Shown one piece after another: positions 34,237 to 42,909 of a stretch of DNA of 64,000 nucleotides. Source of the DNA: Kocuria tytonis (GTDB lineage: Bacteria > Actinomycetota > Actinomycetes > Actinomycetales > Micrococcaceae); assembly GCF_003226895.2 (NCBI RefSeq), contig NZ_PNJG02000002.1, positions 248,001-312,000 of the forward strand, given 5' to 3'. The notes below the pieces were generated by a model. That model did no database searches. It was given only the letters and a program-made list of their open reading frames with translations, and was not told where the DNA came from. How positions within the stretch are numbered: position 1 is the stretch's first letter; every line of letters begins with the position of its first letter. A program made the translations under genes and the position numbers.

Positions 34237-35184
34237 TCAGACGGCCACGTCCGGGCGGTCCGAGAGCCGCGGATCCTCGAAGCGCGGGACGATCACGGCC
34301 GGCCCGGCGCAGTTGTGCAGCACTCCCTGGGACGTGGAGCCCAGGAGCATTCCCGCGAAGCCTCCGCGCCCGCGGGTTCCCGTGACCACCAGCTGGTTCT
34401 GCGCGGAGCGCGCCACGAGGGCCTCGATGGGTGAGCCGTCCACGAGTTCCCCGGTGATCTCCAGGCCCGGGAAGTGCCCGCGCAGCCAGTCCACGCACGC
34501 GTCGAGTGCTGCGCGGACCTCGCCCCGGAGGTCGTCGAAGTCCACCGGCGAGGGCAGCCACACGGACGACCCCGCCTCCGAGGGCGCCGCGCACACCACC
34601 GTCAGCGGCACCCCGAGCTGCTCGGCCTCGTCCGCGGCCCACAGCATGGCGGAGCTCGCGTGCCCGGAACCGTCCGAGCCCACGGTCACGCCGGACACGA
34701 ACGCGCTCCGGCGGCCCACGTCCTCGCCCACCCGGTAGTCGGTGCCCCACTGCAGGGGGATGATCCCCACGGGACAGTGCGAGTGGGCGGGCACGGCGGT
34801 GGACACCGAGCCCAGCAGCCGTCCGATGAACCCGCCGCGGCCGCGGGAGCCCAGCACCAGCAGCTGGGCGTCCCGGCTGAGTTCCACGAGCACCCCGGAG
34901 GGATCCCCGGCCTCCACCGTGGCGCGGACCGCCACGTCCAGCTCGGCCACCCGGCGCTTCGCGTCCGCCACGAGGTCCGCCACGGCCCGGTTCATGGCGG
35001 CGTCGTCGAACGCGGCGTAGCCCACGTCGAAGGTGGACCCGCCGATCATGGGCACCGTGTAGGCGGTGACCACGTGCAGGGGTGCACCGCGGCGGCGTGC
35101 TTCCCGGGCGGCCCAGTGCAGGGCGCCCAGACTCTGCTCGGAGCCGTCCACTCCCACGACGATCTCGGCCTCGCGTGCGTTCAT
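34237..35184 (-). CDS. Universal stress protein with two UspA domains
   Basis: A 315-residue cytoplasmic protein with two tandem UspA folds. Each ends in an ATP-binding GxRGRGG motif: LVLGSRGRGGFIGRLLGSVS in the first (about residues 110-129) and VVTGTRGRGGFAGMLLGSTS in the second. Such ATP-binding forms act in hypoxia or stationary-phase adaptation. A strong GGAGGG site precedes the ATG at 35184. It lies just beyond the tRNA cluster. Confidence 0.92.
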   Translation of the reverse strand: MNAREAEIVVGVDGSEQSLGALHWAAREARRRGAPLHVVTAYTVPMIGGSTFDVGYAAFDDAAMNRAVADLVADAKRRVAELDVAVRATVEAGDPSGVLVELSRDAQLLVLGSRGRGGFIGRLLGSVSTAVPAHSHCPVGIIPLQWGTDYRVGEDVGRRSAFVSGVTVGSDGSGHASSAMLWAADEAEQLGVPLTVVCAAPSEAGSSVWLPSPVDFDDLRGEVRAALDACVDWLRGHFPGLEITGELVDGSPIEALVARSAQNQLVVTGTRGRGGFAGMLLGSTSQGVLHNCAGPAVIVPRFEDPRLSDRPDVAV

Positions 35185-35423
35185 GCTGATCCCTCCTGGA
35201 CCACGGGTTCCTGCTCCCAGCCTAGCCACGCGGTGTCCCGCACGGCGGGGACGGTGAGATGATGGAGCGGTCCGGTTCGAGGATCTCGACGCCGCGGCGC
35301 ACGTGGGGCCCGCATCGCACGGCCTCGGACGCGCAACGCGACCCGCGGCACCCACGGGCGGGTGCCCGCGCGAACCGCAACAGGATCCAGGGGAGTGCCC
35401 GGACCCCGGAACGGAGACAGGCC

Positions 35424-36788
35424 GTGAGCACATGCGGAGCAGCCGAGCAGCCCATGACGGCGCAGATCAGGGCGGGCACGTGGCGGTCCTGGGGCGGCAA
35501 CCTCACGGCGGAGCCCGCGATCACCGTGCGCCCCACGGACTCCGACCAGGTGCTGCGCGTCCTGGCGGACGCAGCGGCCGCCGGGTGGCGGGTGCGTCCC
35601 GCCGGATCCGGCCGCAGCTGCGCACCCCTGGTGCCCACGGACGACGTCCTGCTGGACACCTCCGCGCTGAAGGGACTGGTGTCCGTGGACGAGGACCACC
35701 AGCGGGTCACGGTGTTCGCCGGGACCACGCTGCAGGAGCTGAACCTGGTCCTGGAGCAGCACGGCCTGGCGCTGGCCAACCTCCCCGACTCCTCACACAT
35801 GAGCGTGGGCGGGGCGCTCGCCACGGGCACCCACGGCACGGGCCTGGGCCAGCCCTCGCTGGGCGGTCAGGTGATCGGGCTGAGCCTCGCGACCCCCGAG
35901 GGCGAGCTGATCTCCTGCTCCGAGACCCACCGCCCCGAGCTGCTCGACGCCGCCCGGGTCAACCTGGGCGTGCTGGGCGTGGTGGTCTCCGTGACGTTCC
36001 AGTGCGTCAACGCGTTCCGGCTGCACTGCGCCGAGTTCCGCGAGCCGATCGGATCCCTGCTGGACACCATGCAGGAGCGGATGTCCGCCGCGGACCACTT
36101 CGAGTTCTCGTGGATGCCAGGCACCACCATGGCCCACACCCGCATCCTGAGCCGGTTGCACCGCCTCCCGGACACCTACACGCGCCCCGCCTCGCTCATC
36201 TCCCGGGCGCTGCGACGCACGGACGACGCCGTCCTGCGCACGTCCCTGACCGCCGGGCTGGGCCGCGTGGGGAACCTGATCCCGCGTGCGGTGAGCCGGC
36301 TCAACCGGATCGAGTCCCTCGCGGAGAGCTCCCGGCGCTACACGGACGTGTCCTACCGCGTGTTCACGGTGGCCCGCCCGGTGCGCTACGTGGCCGCCGA
36401 GTACGCCCTACCGCTGGAGGCCACCGCCTCCGCGGTGCGCGAACTGCGCACCCTGGTGGACGCGCACGTGTACGACCTCGCGTTCCCCATGACCGTGCGC
36501 TGCTCCCCGCCGGACCAGGGGCACCTCTCCCCCGCGGGAGGCCGGTACACGGGGTGGATCAACCTGCGCCAGTACGGCCGGCGACCCAGCCAGACCTTCC
36601 TCACCGCCGCCGAGCAGATCCTTGTGGACCACGGCGGCCGCCCCCACTGGGGCACACTGCACACCCGCACCGCCGAGGAACTCGCGCCCCTCTACACACA
36701 GTGGAACGAGTTCCTCACTCTGCGCGCCGCCATGGACCCCCAGGGCACCCTGCTCAACCCCCACCTCCGGAGGCTGCTGGGACTCTAA
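35424..36788 (+). CDS. FAD-binding sugar-lactone/alditol oxidase
   Basis: A 454-residue flavoprotein. The N-terminal half is an FAD_binding_4 domain (VRPAGSGRSCAPLVPTDDVLLD, then MSVGGALATGTHGTGLGQPSL, where the TGTHGTG segment carries the FAD-linking region). The C-terminal half matches the D-arabinono-1,4-lactone oxidase domain, ending NPHLRRLLG. It may oxidise a sugar lactone or polyol. The GTG at 35424 is preceded by GGAG; ATG at 35454 is an alternative start. Confidence 0.85.
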   Translation: MSTCGAAEQPMTAQIRAGTWRSWGGNLTAEPAITVRPTDSDQVLRVLADAAAAGWRVRPAGSGRSCAPLVPTDDVLLDTSALKGLVSVDEDHQRVTVFAGTTLQELNLVLEQHGLALANLPDSSHMSVGGALATGTHGTGLGQPSLGGQVIGLSLATPEGELISCSETHRPELLDAARVNLGVLGVVVSVTFQCVNAFRLHCAEFREPIGSLLDTMQERMSAADHFEFSWMPGTTMAHTRILSRLHRLPDTYTRPASLISRALRRTDDAVLRTSLTAGLGRVGNLIPRAVSRLNRIESLAESSRRYTDVSYRVFTVARPVRYVAAEYALPLEATASAVRELRTLVDAHVYDLAFPMTVRCSPPDQGHLSPAGGRYTGWINLRQYGRRPSQTFLTAAEQILVDHGGRPHWGTLHTRTAEELAPLYTQWNEFLTLRAAMDPQGTLLNPHLRRLLGL

Positions 36789-36826
36789 TGCCCGCTCGTT
36801 CCGCCCCTGCGCGGAGCCTGCACTGC

Positions 36827-37921
36827 TCAGAGCAGACCGTCGGCTTCGAGGAGGGGACGGACGCCTTCCCCGAACCAGTAGGCCTCTTCGAGGCACGGAT
36901 ATCCAGAGAGCACGAACTCGTCGATGCCCGCGGCAACATACTCCGCCATGAGGTCGGCCACCTCCCGGTGGGACCCCACCATGGCCGTCCCCGCTCCACC
37001 ACGCAGTAGGCCCACTCCTGCCCACAGGCCGGGGTGGACCTGCAACTTGGTCGCGGAACCACCGTGCAGATCCAGCATCCGGCGCTGCCCCTCGGACTCG
37101 GAACGGCGCAGCGCTTCCTGCTGCTCCTGGATCATCCGTTCGTCCACGCCCGCGAGCATGCCCTCGGCCACCGCCCATGCCTGAGCCGACGTCTCCCGCG
37201 AAATGGTGTGCAGACGGATGCCAAAGCGCACGCCGCGTCCGCGTGCCCTGGCGAGTTCACGGATCCGGTCGATCTTCTCCTTTGCCTGTTGCGGTGGTTC
37301 GCCCCACGTGAGGAAGACATCCGCGTGCTCCGCAGCCACGGTGGCCGCAGCTGCGGAGGAACCCCCGAAGTACACCTGCGGACGGGGCGCAGGCGGGAAG
37401 TCCAGCCTGGCCTGCTCCACGGCGAGGTGCTCACCTCGGTAGTCGAAGGGTGGCTCGTGATCCCACAGACGGGACACGATGTCCAGGAACTCTCCGGTCC
37501 GTGCGTAGCGACCGTCTTTGTCCAAGAAGTCCCCGAAGGCGCGCTGCTCGGTGGACTCCCCGCCGGCCACCACGTTGACGTTGAGCCGTCCCCCCGTGAG
37601 GTCCTGGTACGTGGCCGCCATCTGGGCCGCCAGGGTGGGGGACATGGCTCCGGGACGCAACGCCACGAGGAACTTGAGTCTTTCCGTGTGCTGCGAGATG
37701 GCGGCCGTGGTCAACCAGGCATCCTGGCACCACAGGCCCGTGGGCGAGAGCACGGATTCGAAACCGTTGTATTCCGCCGCCTGCGCCACCTGCACCAAAT
37801 AGGGCAGACGCGGTCCACGCAGGGTCTCCGTGGCCTGAATGCTCGCCCCGTGGCCTCCGCCCACAATGCCGCGGGAATCCGACGCGGTGGGGAGGAACCA
37901 GTGGAGGGAAATCGGGGCCAT
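36827..37921 (-). CDS. ssuD: FMNH2-dependent alkanesulfonate monooxygenase
   Basis: A 364-residue luciferase-like enzyme that releases sulfite from alkanesulfonates to use them as sulfur source. It begins SLHWFLPTASDSRGIVGGGHG and carries RLKFLVALRPGAMSPTLAAQMAATYQDLTGGRLNVNVVAGG, then the PQVYFGGSSAAAATVAAEHADVFLTWGEP motif, all typical of SsuD. No ssuABC transporter or reductase gene lies next to it, so uptake must come from elsewhere. AGGAG precedes the ATG. Confidence 0.88.
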   Translation of the reverse strand: MAPISLHWFLPTASDSRGIVGGGHGASIQATETLRGPRLPYLVQVAQAAEYNGFESVLSPTGLWCQDAWLTTAAISQHTERLKFLVALRPGAMSPTLAAQMAATYQDLTGGRLNVNVVAGGESTEQRAFGDFLDKDGRYARTGEFLDIVSRLWDHEPPFDYRGEHLAVEQARLDFPPAPRPQVYFGGSSAAAATVAAEHADVFLTWGEPPQQAKEKIDRIRELARARGRGVRFGIRLHTISRETSAQAWAVAEGMLAGVDERMIQEQQEALRRSESEGQRRMLDLHGGSATKLQVHPGLWAGVGLLRGGAGTAMVGSHREVADLMAEYVAAGIDEFVLSGYPCLEEAYWFGEGVRPLLEADGLL

Positions 37922-38085
37922 GGGAAACGCTCCTGTCGTAACTGTTCGGTCCAGGCCACGCTACGACTGACGGAGCTGAGGCTCACGCGTCACGTCACTC
38001 AAGGACACACAACCGATCCCACCCCGCGCCTGGGCAAGCGTCGGCCCAAGGGCGTGCAGGGGAGGGGAGGACGACCCGATGGGCG

Positions 38086-39501
38086 CTACTGCTGGACAGC
38101 TCCGCGGGAGACCGAGATCATCTCGTCCCGCTCCACCACCTTGACGCGCTCGCGGGGGTTGCCCTCGGCGTCGTGGGAGGACTGCCCCAGGTTCTGCTCG
38201 TACTCATCCAGGGCGAGCCAGCCGTCCCACGTGGTGTACTGCACGCCCTTGTCCTCGAGCAGCTCGATCACGGCCTGGGGATCCGGCTGGTCCGGGTCCG
38301 CGAGCGCGGCACGGTCCTCGACCAGGTGGTTCACCGTCTCCAGGGCGTCGGACTTGGTGGCTCCGATCAGGCCCACGGGCCCGCGCTTGATCCACCCGGT
38401 GGCGTACACCCCGGGGACGGGAGCGCCGTCGGCGTCCACCACGCGGCCCTCCCGGTTGAGGATCACACCGCGCTCCGGGTCGAAGGGCAGCTCGGGAAGC
38501 GGCGATCCCAGGTAGCCGATCGCGTGGTAGACGGCCTGCACGGGGTACTCGGTGTACTCGCCCGTGCCCGTGACGGAGGCGTCCCCGTTGAGGCGCGTGC
38601 GCTCCATGCGGATTGCACGGACCCTGCCGTTCTCGTCCCCGAGGATCTCGTCCGGGGTCTGCAGGAAGTGCAGGTGCAGCCGGCGGGAGGAGGTCTTGGG
38701 GGAGTCGTCCTCGCGCCATTTCTGCAGCGTCTTCATCATGACCTTGGTCTGGTTGTTCTCGGCCATGGCCTTCTCGGAGGCCTCGTCGAACTGGAAGTCC
38801 TCGTCGTAGACCACGATGTCCACGTCACGGGACTTGGCGAGCTCACGCAGTTCGAGCGGCGTGAACTTGATCTGAGCGGGACCGCGGCGGCCGAAGATGT
38901 GCACGTCCGTGACCGGTGATTCCCGCAGCCCCTGGTACACGTTGCCCGGGATCTCGGTCACGAGCATGTCGTCGGCGTGCTTGGACAGCACCCGCGCCAC
39001 GTCCAGGGCCACGTTGCCGTTGCCGATCACCGCGATCTCCTTGGCGGTGAGCGGCCACGTGCGGGGGTAGTCCGGGTGGCCGTCGTACCAGGCCACGAAG
39101 CGGGCGGCACCGTAGGAGCCGTCCAGGTCCACGCCGGGGATGTCCAGGGGGGCGTCGTTGACCGCGCCCGTGGCGAAGATGACGGCGTCGTAGTGGGTGA
39201 GGAACTCCCCCAGCGTGATGTCCCTGCCGTACTCCACGTTGCCGAAGAACCGGATGTCGCCGCGGCCCAGGATGGAGCGCAGCGCGGTGATGATGCCCTT
39301 GATGCGCGGGTGGTCCGGGGCCACGCCGTAGCGGATCAGTCCGAACGGGGTGGGGTAGCGGTCGAACAGGTCCACGCTGACCTCGAGCTCACCCTCACGG
39401 ACCGCATCGGTCTTGGTGAGCATGTCCGCGGCGTAGATGCCGGCCGGCCCGGCACCGATCACGGCCACGCGCATCGGACGCCGGGAGTTGGGGGTTGTCA
39501 C
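38086..39501 (-). CDS. fprA: Ferredoxin/adrenodoxin-type NADP reductase FprA
   Basis: A 471-residue flavoenzyme of the adrenodoxin reductase family that passes electrons from NADPH to ferredoxin. The FAD motif is AVIGAGPAGIYAADML (about residues 13-28), the NADP motif is IAVIGNGNVALDVARVL, and the C-terminal WIKRGPVGLIGATKSDA segment contacts FAD. The gene is preceded by a partly palindromic site over its -35 region. Confidence 0.92.
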   Translation of the reverse strand: MTTPNSRRPMRVAVIGAGPAGIYAADMLTKTDAVREGELEVSVDLFDRYPTPFGLIRYGVAPDHPRIKGIITALRSILGRGDIRFFGNVEYGRDITLGEFLTHYDAVIFATGAVNDAPLDIPGVDLDGSYGAARFVAWYDGHPDYPRTWPLTAKEIAVIGNGNVALDVARVLSKHADDMLVTEIPGNVYQGLRESPVTDVHIFGRRGPAQIKFTPLELRELAKSRDVDIVVYDEDFQFDEASEKAMAENNQTKVMMKTLQKWREDDSPKTSSRRLHLHFLQTPDEILGDENGRVRAIRMERTRLNGDASVTGTGEYTEYPVQAVYHAIGYLGSPLPELPFDPERGVILNREGRVVDADGAPVPGVYATGWIKRGPVGLIGATKSDALETVNHLVEDRAALADPDQPDPQAVIELLEDKGVQYTTWDGWLALDEYEQNLGQSSHDAEGNPRERVKVVERDEMISVSRGAVQQ

Positions 39502-39558
39502 GGTGGTGATTCCTTTCGACGCGCACGCGGATCTCGCGTGCTTGCGGGTCCGGGATCA

Positions 39559-39591
39559 ACGGTAGTGACCTCGGGTCAGTCTTGCCTAACC
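39559..39591 (-). promoter_or_regulatory. fprA promoter with palindrome resembling an iron box
   Basis: TACCGT at 39559-39564 (minus) is a -10 candidate. GGTTAG-GCAAGA-CTGACC at 39574-39591 is an imperfect dyad (GGTtAG/CTgACC) covering the -35. It resembles, but does not match, the DtxR/IdeR consensus. Repression by an iron regulator is a guess. Confidence 0.35.
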
Positions 39592-39710
39592 ACGGGTGGA
39601 CGCCGGGGACGGCCGCGTTCCCCGCGGTGCCGGGGCCGCCGGGCCGGGGACGACGGCCACGCGGTCGCCGCGGCGCGCTGGCCCCGCGCGGGCGGGAGGC
39701 GGCGTCGGCG

Positions 39711-39716
39711 TAGTAT
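39711..39716 (+). promoter_or_regulatory. -10 box before purine permease
   Basis: TAGTAT is a good -10. It lies inside the dyad GTAG-TATTT-CTAC (39710-39722), which may be an operator. The leader to the ATG is about 55 bases. Confidence 0.4.
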
Positions 39717-39779
39717 TTCTACACAATCACCCCACCTGTTCCGCGCCGTCCCCGCGCGCACCCACCCGTGAGGATCTCC

Positions 39780-41240
39780 ATGTCGTCATCCACCCCGCCC
39801 GCCACCCGCAGCGAGCCCCGAGGCGGGCTGGACCGCTTCTTCGCCATCACCCGGCGCGGCTCCACGGTGGGGCGCGAGATCCGCGGCGGCGTGGCCACGT
39901 TCATCGCCATGAGCTACATCGTGGTGCTGAACCCGCTGGTGCTGGGCTACGGCCCGGACGGCGCGGGCAACATCCTGGGCGGCGAGCGCGTGGCCGCCAT
40001 GACGGCCCTGGTGGCCGGTGTGCTGACCATCCTCATGGGCGTGTGGGCCAAGTCCCCCTTCGGTGTGGCCACGGGGCTGGGCGTGAACGCGTTCCTGGCC
40101 GTGACCATCGCCACGACCCCTGGGCTCACATGGCCCGAGGTCATGGGCCTGGTGATCTGGGCCGGTGTGATCATGGTGGTCCTGGTTCTCACCGGGTTCC
40201 GCACCGCCGTGTTCAACGCCGTGCCGGACTCGCTGAAGACGGCCATCGTGGTGGGGATCGGGCTGTTCATCGCGCTCATCGGGTTTGTGAACGCGGGGTT
40301 CGTGCGCCGGATGCCGGACGCCGCCCACACCACCGTTCCCGTGCAGCTGGGCGCCGGTGGCGAGCTGTTCGGCTGGCCCACCCTCACGTTCGTGGTGGGG
40401 CTGCTGCTGACCGTCGCGTTCATGGTGCGCAACGTCAGGGGCGGGATCCTGATCGCGGTGGTGCTCACCACCGTCCTGGCGCACGTCCTGGAGGCGGTGG
40501 CGCCCGCGGGCTCCTCGGTGGAGAACTCCCACGGCTGGTCCCTGGTGGTCCCCACCACCCCCTCGGGTCTCTTCGCCGTCCCGGACCTGTCCCTGCTGGG
40601 CTCCGCCGCTCCCGTCGACGCGTTCAGGCAACTCGGTGTGATCGCGTGCGCGCTGCTGATCTTCACCATCCTGCTGTCCATCTTCTTCGACGCCATGGGC
40701 ACCATGGTGGGGCTCTCCCAGCAGGCCGGACTGGTGCACGAGGACGGCCGGATCGAGAACGTGGACCGGGTGCTGCTCGTGGACGCCCTGGGTGCGGTGG
40801 CCGGCGGCGTGGGCTCCACGTCCTCCAACCAGATCTTCGTGGAGTCCTCCACGGGCATTGCCGACGGCGCCCGCACCGGCCTGGCCAACGTGGTCACCGG
40901 CGTGTTGTTCCTGGCCGCCATGTTCCTCACCCCGCTGGTCAACGTGGTGCCCTTCGAGGCCGTGGCTCCCGCCATGGTGGTGGTGGGCTTCCTCATGGCC
41001 AAGAACGTGGTGAACATCGACTGGGAGGACTGGGGCGTCTCCATCCCCGCGTTCCTCACCTTCGCGGTCATGCCGTTCACGTACTCGATCGCCAACGGCA
41101 TCGGCGCCGGGTTCGTCTCCTACGTGTTCATCCGCCTGGTGCAGGGCCGCGCCAGGGACGTGCACCCGCTCATGTACGTGGTGGCGCTGGCCTTCGTGGC
41201 CTTTTTCGGGATCGGCGTGATCGAGGGCTGGGCGGGCTGA
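39780..41240 (+). CDS. Purine permease, NCS2 AzgA-type
   Basis: A 486-residue membrane protein with about 12 segments. GGVATFIAMSYIVVLNPLVLG at the start, GLGVNAFLAVTIATTPG (substrate-binding TM3 region) and VGGVGSTSSNQIFVESSTGIADGARTGLANVVTGVLF are typical of the AzgA/PbuG guanine, hypoxanthine and adenine transporters. GAGG upstream fixes the ATG at 39780. It is followed by a hairpin terminator. Confidence 0.9.
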   Translation: MSSSTPPATRSEPRGGLDRFFAITRRGSTVGREIRGGVATFIAMSYIVVLNPLVLGYGPDGAGNILGGERVAAMTALVAGVLTILMGVWAKSPFGVATGLGVNAFLAVTIATTPGLTWPEVMGLVIWAGVIMVVLVLTGFRTAVFNAVPDSLKTAIVVGIGLFIALIGFVNAGFVRRMPDAAHTTVPVQLGAGGELFGWPTLTFVVGLLLTVAFMVRNVRGGILIAVVLTTVLAHVLEAVAPAGSSVENSHGWSLVVPTTPSGLFAVPDLSLLGSAAPVDAFRQLGVIACALLIFTILLSIFFDAMGTMVGLSQQAGLVHEDGRIENVDRVLLVDALGAVAGGVGSTSSNQIFVESSTGIADGARTGLANVVTGVLFLAAMFLTPLVNVVPFEAVAPAMVVVGFLMAKNVVNIDWEDWGVSIPAFLTFAVMPFTYSIANGIGAGFVSYVFIRLVQGRARDVHPLMYVVALAFVAFFGIGVIEGWAG

Positions 41241-41256
41241 CCCACCGCTCCTGACG

Positions 41257-41306
41257 ACGCCGCTCGCCGCCTCCCCCGGGTCCGTTCCGTGAGGCGCGGG
41301 CGGCGT
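41257..41306 (+). terminator. Terminator after purine permease, contains the dispersed motif
   Basis: ACGCCGC at 41257 pairs with GCGGCGT ending at 41306, with an inner CCGCCTC/GAGGCG stem. A TTCTT run follows. The left side is a GACGACGCCG copy. Confidence 0.65.
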
Positions 41307-41369
41307 TCTTCGCGCGGTTCAGTGTGCTGATTGCTTCCGAGCAGCGGCCCGGTTCCACCACCCCTCGCG

Positions 41370-42344
41370 TCAGACCGGGTTCCTGTCCTGCGGGGCCGCA
41401 GCCTCCCCCGCCGGTGCCCCTGCGTCCGGACCCTCGGGAATCGGGTCCGCGGGCTTGTCGTGCCACGGGGCGGTGTCCGCCGCGAGCTCCCGGCACCACG
41501 CGGTGTCCTTGTACTGGGCCGGCAGGGAGCCGCCGAGCAGCTCGCGGGCCAGCGCGGCGGCGTCGGCGGAACCGGCCACGGGAAGCGGTGCGTGGGACGC
41601 GGCGAGCACCACGTTGCCGTAGCGGCGGCCCTTGAGCATCGCGGCGTCCGCGACCGCGGCAACGTGCTCGAAGACCTCCAGCAGCGCCGCGATCTCCGCG
41701 CGGGTGCCCTTGAGGTTGCGGGTGTCCCCCACGTTCAGCAGGTACAGCCCGCTCGGGGCGAGCACCCGGTCCACGTGCCGCGCGAACTCCAGTGTGCGCA
41801 GGTGGCCCGGGGTCTGCTCCCTGGCGAAGACGTCCCGGATCACCACGTCCCGCGAGGCCTGCGTGAGCGACTCCGTGACCGCGCGCGCCTCCCCCGGGCG
41901 GATCCGCAGTAGCGGCGCGCGGGGCAGGTCCAGCCACTCGCGCACCAGGGTGGCCAGGGCGGCGTCGAGCTCCACGACCACCTGGCGCGCCTGCGGGTAG
42001 CGCCACGCGAGGTAGCGGGCCATGGTGCACGCGCCGCCGCCCAGGTGCAGCACGCGCAGCGCGGTGGGGTCCAGGTGCGAGGAGACGTGCTCCTCCAGCA
42101 CCGTGGAGAACCAGCGCATGTACTCGAACTCCAGCTGGTCCGGGCGGTCCGGCACGATGTGCGAGGACGGCACCCCGTTCACCCGCAGCACCCACGCGCC
42201 CGGCACGTAGCTGTCCTGCTGCAGCTCCACGGTGCCGGTGTCCGTGACCCAGGTGCGCTCCACGAGCCCCGGCGCGTCCGACGACGCCGCCCGCGAGGGT
42301 TCCGCGGCCTGCTTCCGGTTCTTTTTCTGGCCCTTCCTGCTCAC
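41370..42344 (-). CDS. Spermidine synthase-like methyltransferase-fold protein
   Basis: A 324-residue protein with a Rossmann fold like polyamine aminopropyltransferases: RVLHLGGGACTMARYLAWRYPQARQVVVELDAAL is the nucleotide-binding core. It lacks the usual YxE/DxYH catalytic set I would expect, so transfer of an aminopropyl group is uncertain. The start is uncertain: GTG 42344 lies 16 bases after the thiamine-binding gene, while GTG 42425 would overlap it. The tail is acidic and Pro/Ala-rich. Confidence 0.72.
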   Translation of the reverse strand: MSRKGQKKNRKQAAEPSRAASSDAPGLVERTWVTDTGTVELQQDSYVPGAWVLRVNGVPSSHIVPDRPDQLEFEYMRWFSTVLEEHVSSHLDPTALRVLHLGGGACTMARYLAWRYPQARQVVVELDAALATLVREWLDLPRAPLLRIRPGEARAVTESLTQASRDVVIRDVFAREQTPGHLRTLEFARHVDRVLAPSGLYLLNVGDTRNLKGTRAEIAALLEVFEHVAAVADAAMLKGRRYGNVVLAASHAPLPVAGSADAAALARELLGGSLPAQYKDTAWCRELAADTAPWHDKPADPIPEGPDAGAPAGEAAAPQDRNPV

Positions 42345-42360
42345 GGAGCGCAGGGAGGGG

Positions 42361-42798
42361 TCACTGCTGGCCGCCCGCGGACGGCTCGTTGCGCGCGGCG
42401 GTGTCCCGGTCGGCCGCCTGTCCACCGCGCTGCCCTGCGGCGTCGTCGGACGCGCCGGACGTGATGCCGCGGCGCTCCTGCGAACGGCCGAGCTCGTGGT
42501 GGGACAGCGCGGACTCCAGACGCTCGAGCTTCCCGGTCAGCTCACCGGTGTGACCCGGGCGGATGTCCGCCTTGAGCACCAGGGACACGCGCGGACCGTA
42601 CTCGGCCACCGCGGCGGTGGCCTCCTTGACCACGGCCATGCACTCGTCCCACTCACCCTCGATGGTGGTGAACATGGAATCGGTGCGGTTGGGCAGCCCG
42701 GACTCGCGCACCACGTGAACGGCGGCGGCCACGGCGTCGTGGACGGAGGCATCGGGATTGTCCCCACCGCTGGGGGAGACTGAGAAGGCGACCAGCAT
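42361..42798 (-). CDS. Thiamine-binding protein, MTH1187/YkoF-like
   Basis: A 145-residue protein. Residues 1-100 match the MTH1187 thiamine-binding family: LVAFSVSPSGG, then SGLPNRTDSMFTTIEGEWDECMAVVKEATAAV. A further 45-residue Gly/Ala/Arg tail contains one motif copy (DDAAGQRGG). Members bind thiamine or its parts in the cytoplasm. It has a leaderless-type promoter. Confidence 0.82.
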   Translation of the reverse strand: MLVAFSVSPSGGDNPDASVHDAVAAAVHVVRESGLPNRTDSMFTTIEGEWDECMAVVKEATAAVAEYGPRVSLVLKADIRPGHTGELTGKLERLESALSHHELGRSQERRGITSGASDDAAGQRGGQAADRDTAARNEPSAGGQQ

Positions 42799-42804
42799 GT
42801 GACC

Positions 42805-42810
42805 AGTGTG
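42805..42810 (-). promoter_or_regulatory. -10 box for leaderless thiamine-binding gene
   Basis: CACACT sits exactly at -12 to -7 from the ATG at 42798. The first base departs from TAnnnT. Confidence 0.35.
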
Positions 42811-42863
42811 GCACCGATCCCCGGTGTGCGTTACCCCTCATCCCCGACCGTGCGGGGAGTCCA

Positions 42864-42869
42864 TAGACT
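42864..42869 (+). promoter_or_regulatory. pta promoter -10 box
   Basis: TAGACT lies about 40 bases before the pta ATG and has suitable spacing for a leadered transcript. Confidence 0.4.
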
Positions 42870-42909
42870 TGGAGGCGCCACCGGTCGACCACGCAAGGGA
42901 GCACGTTCC

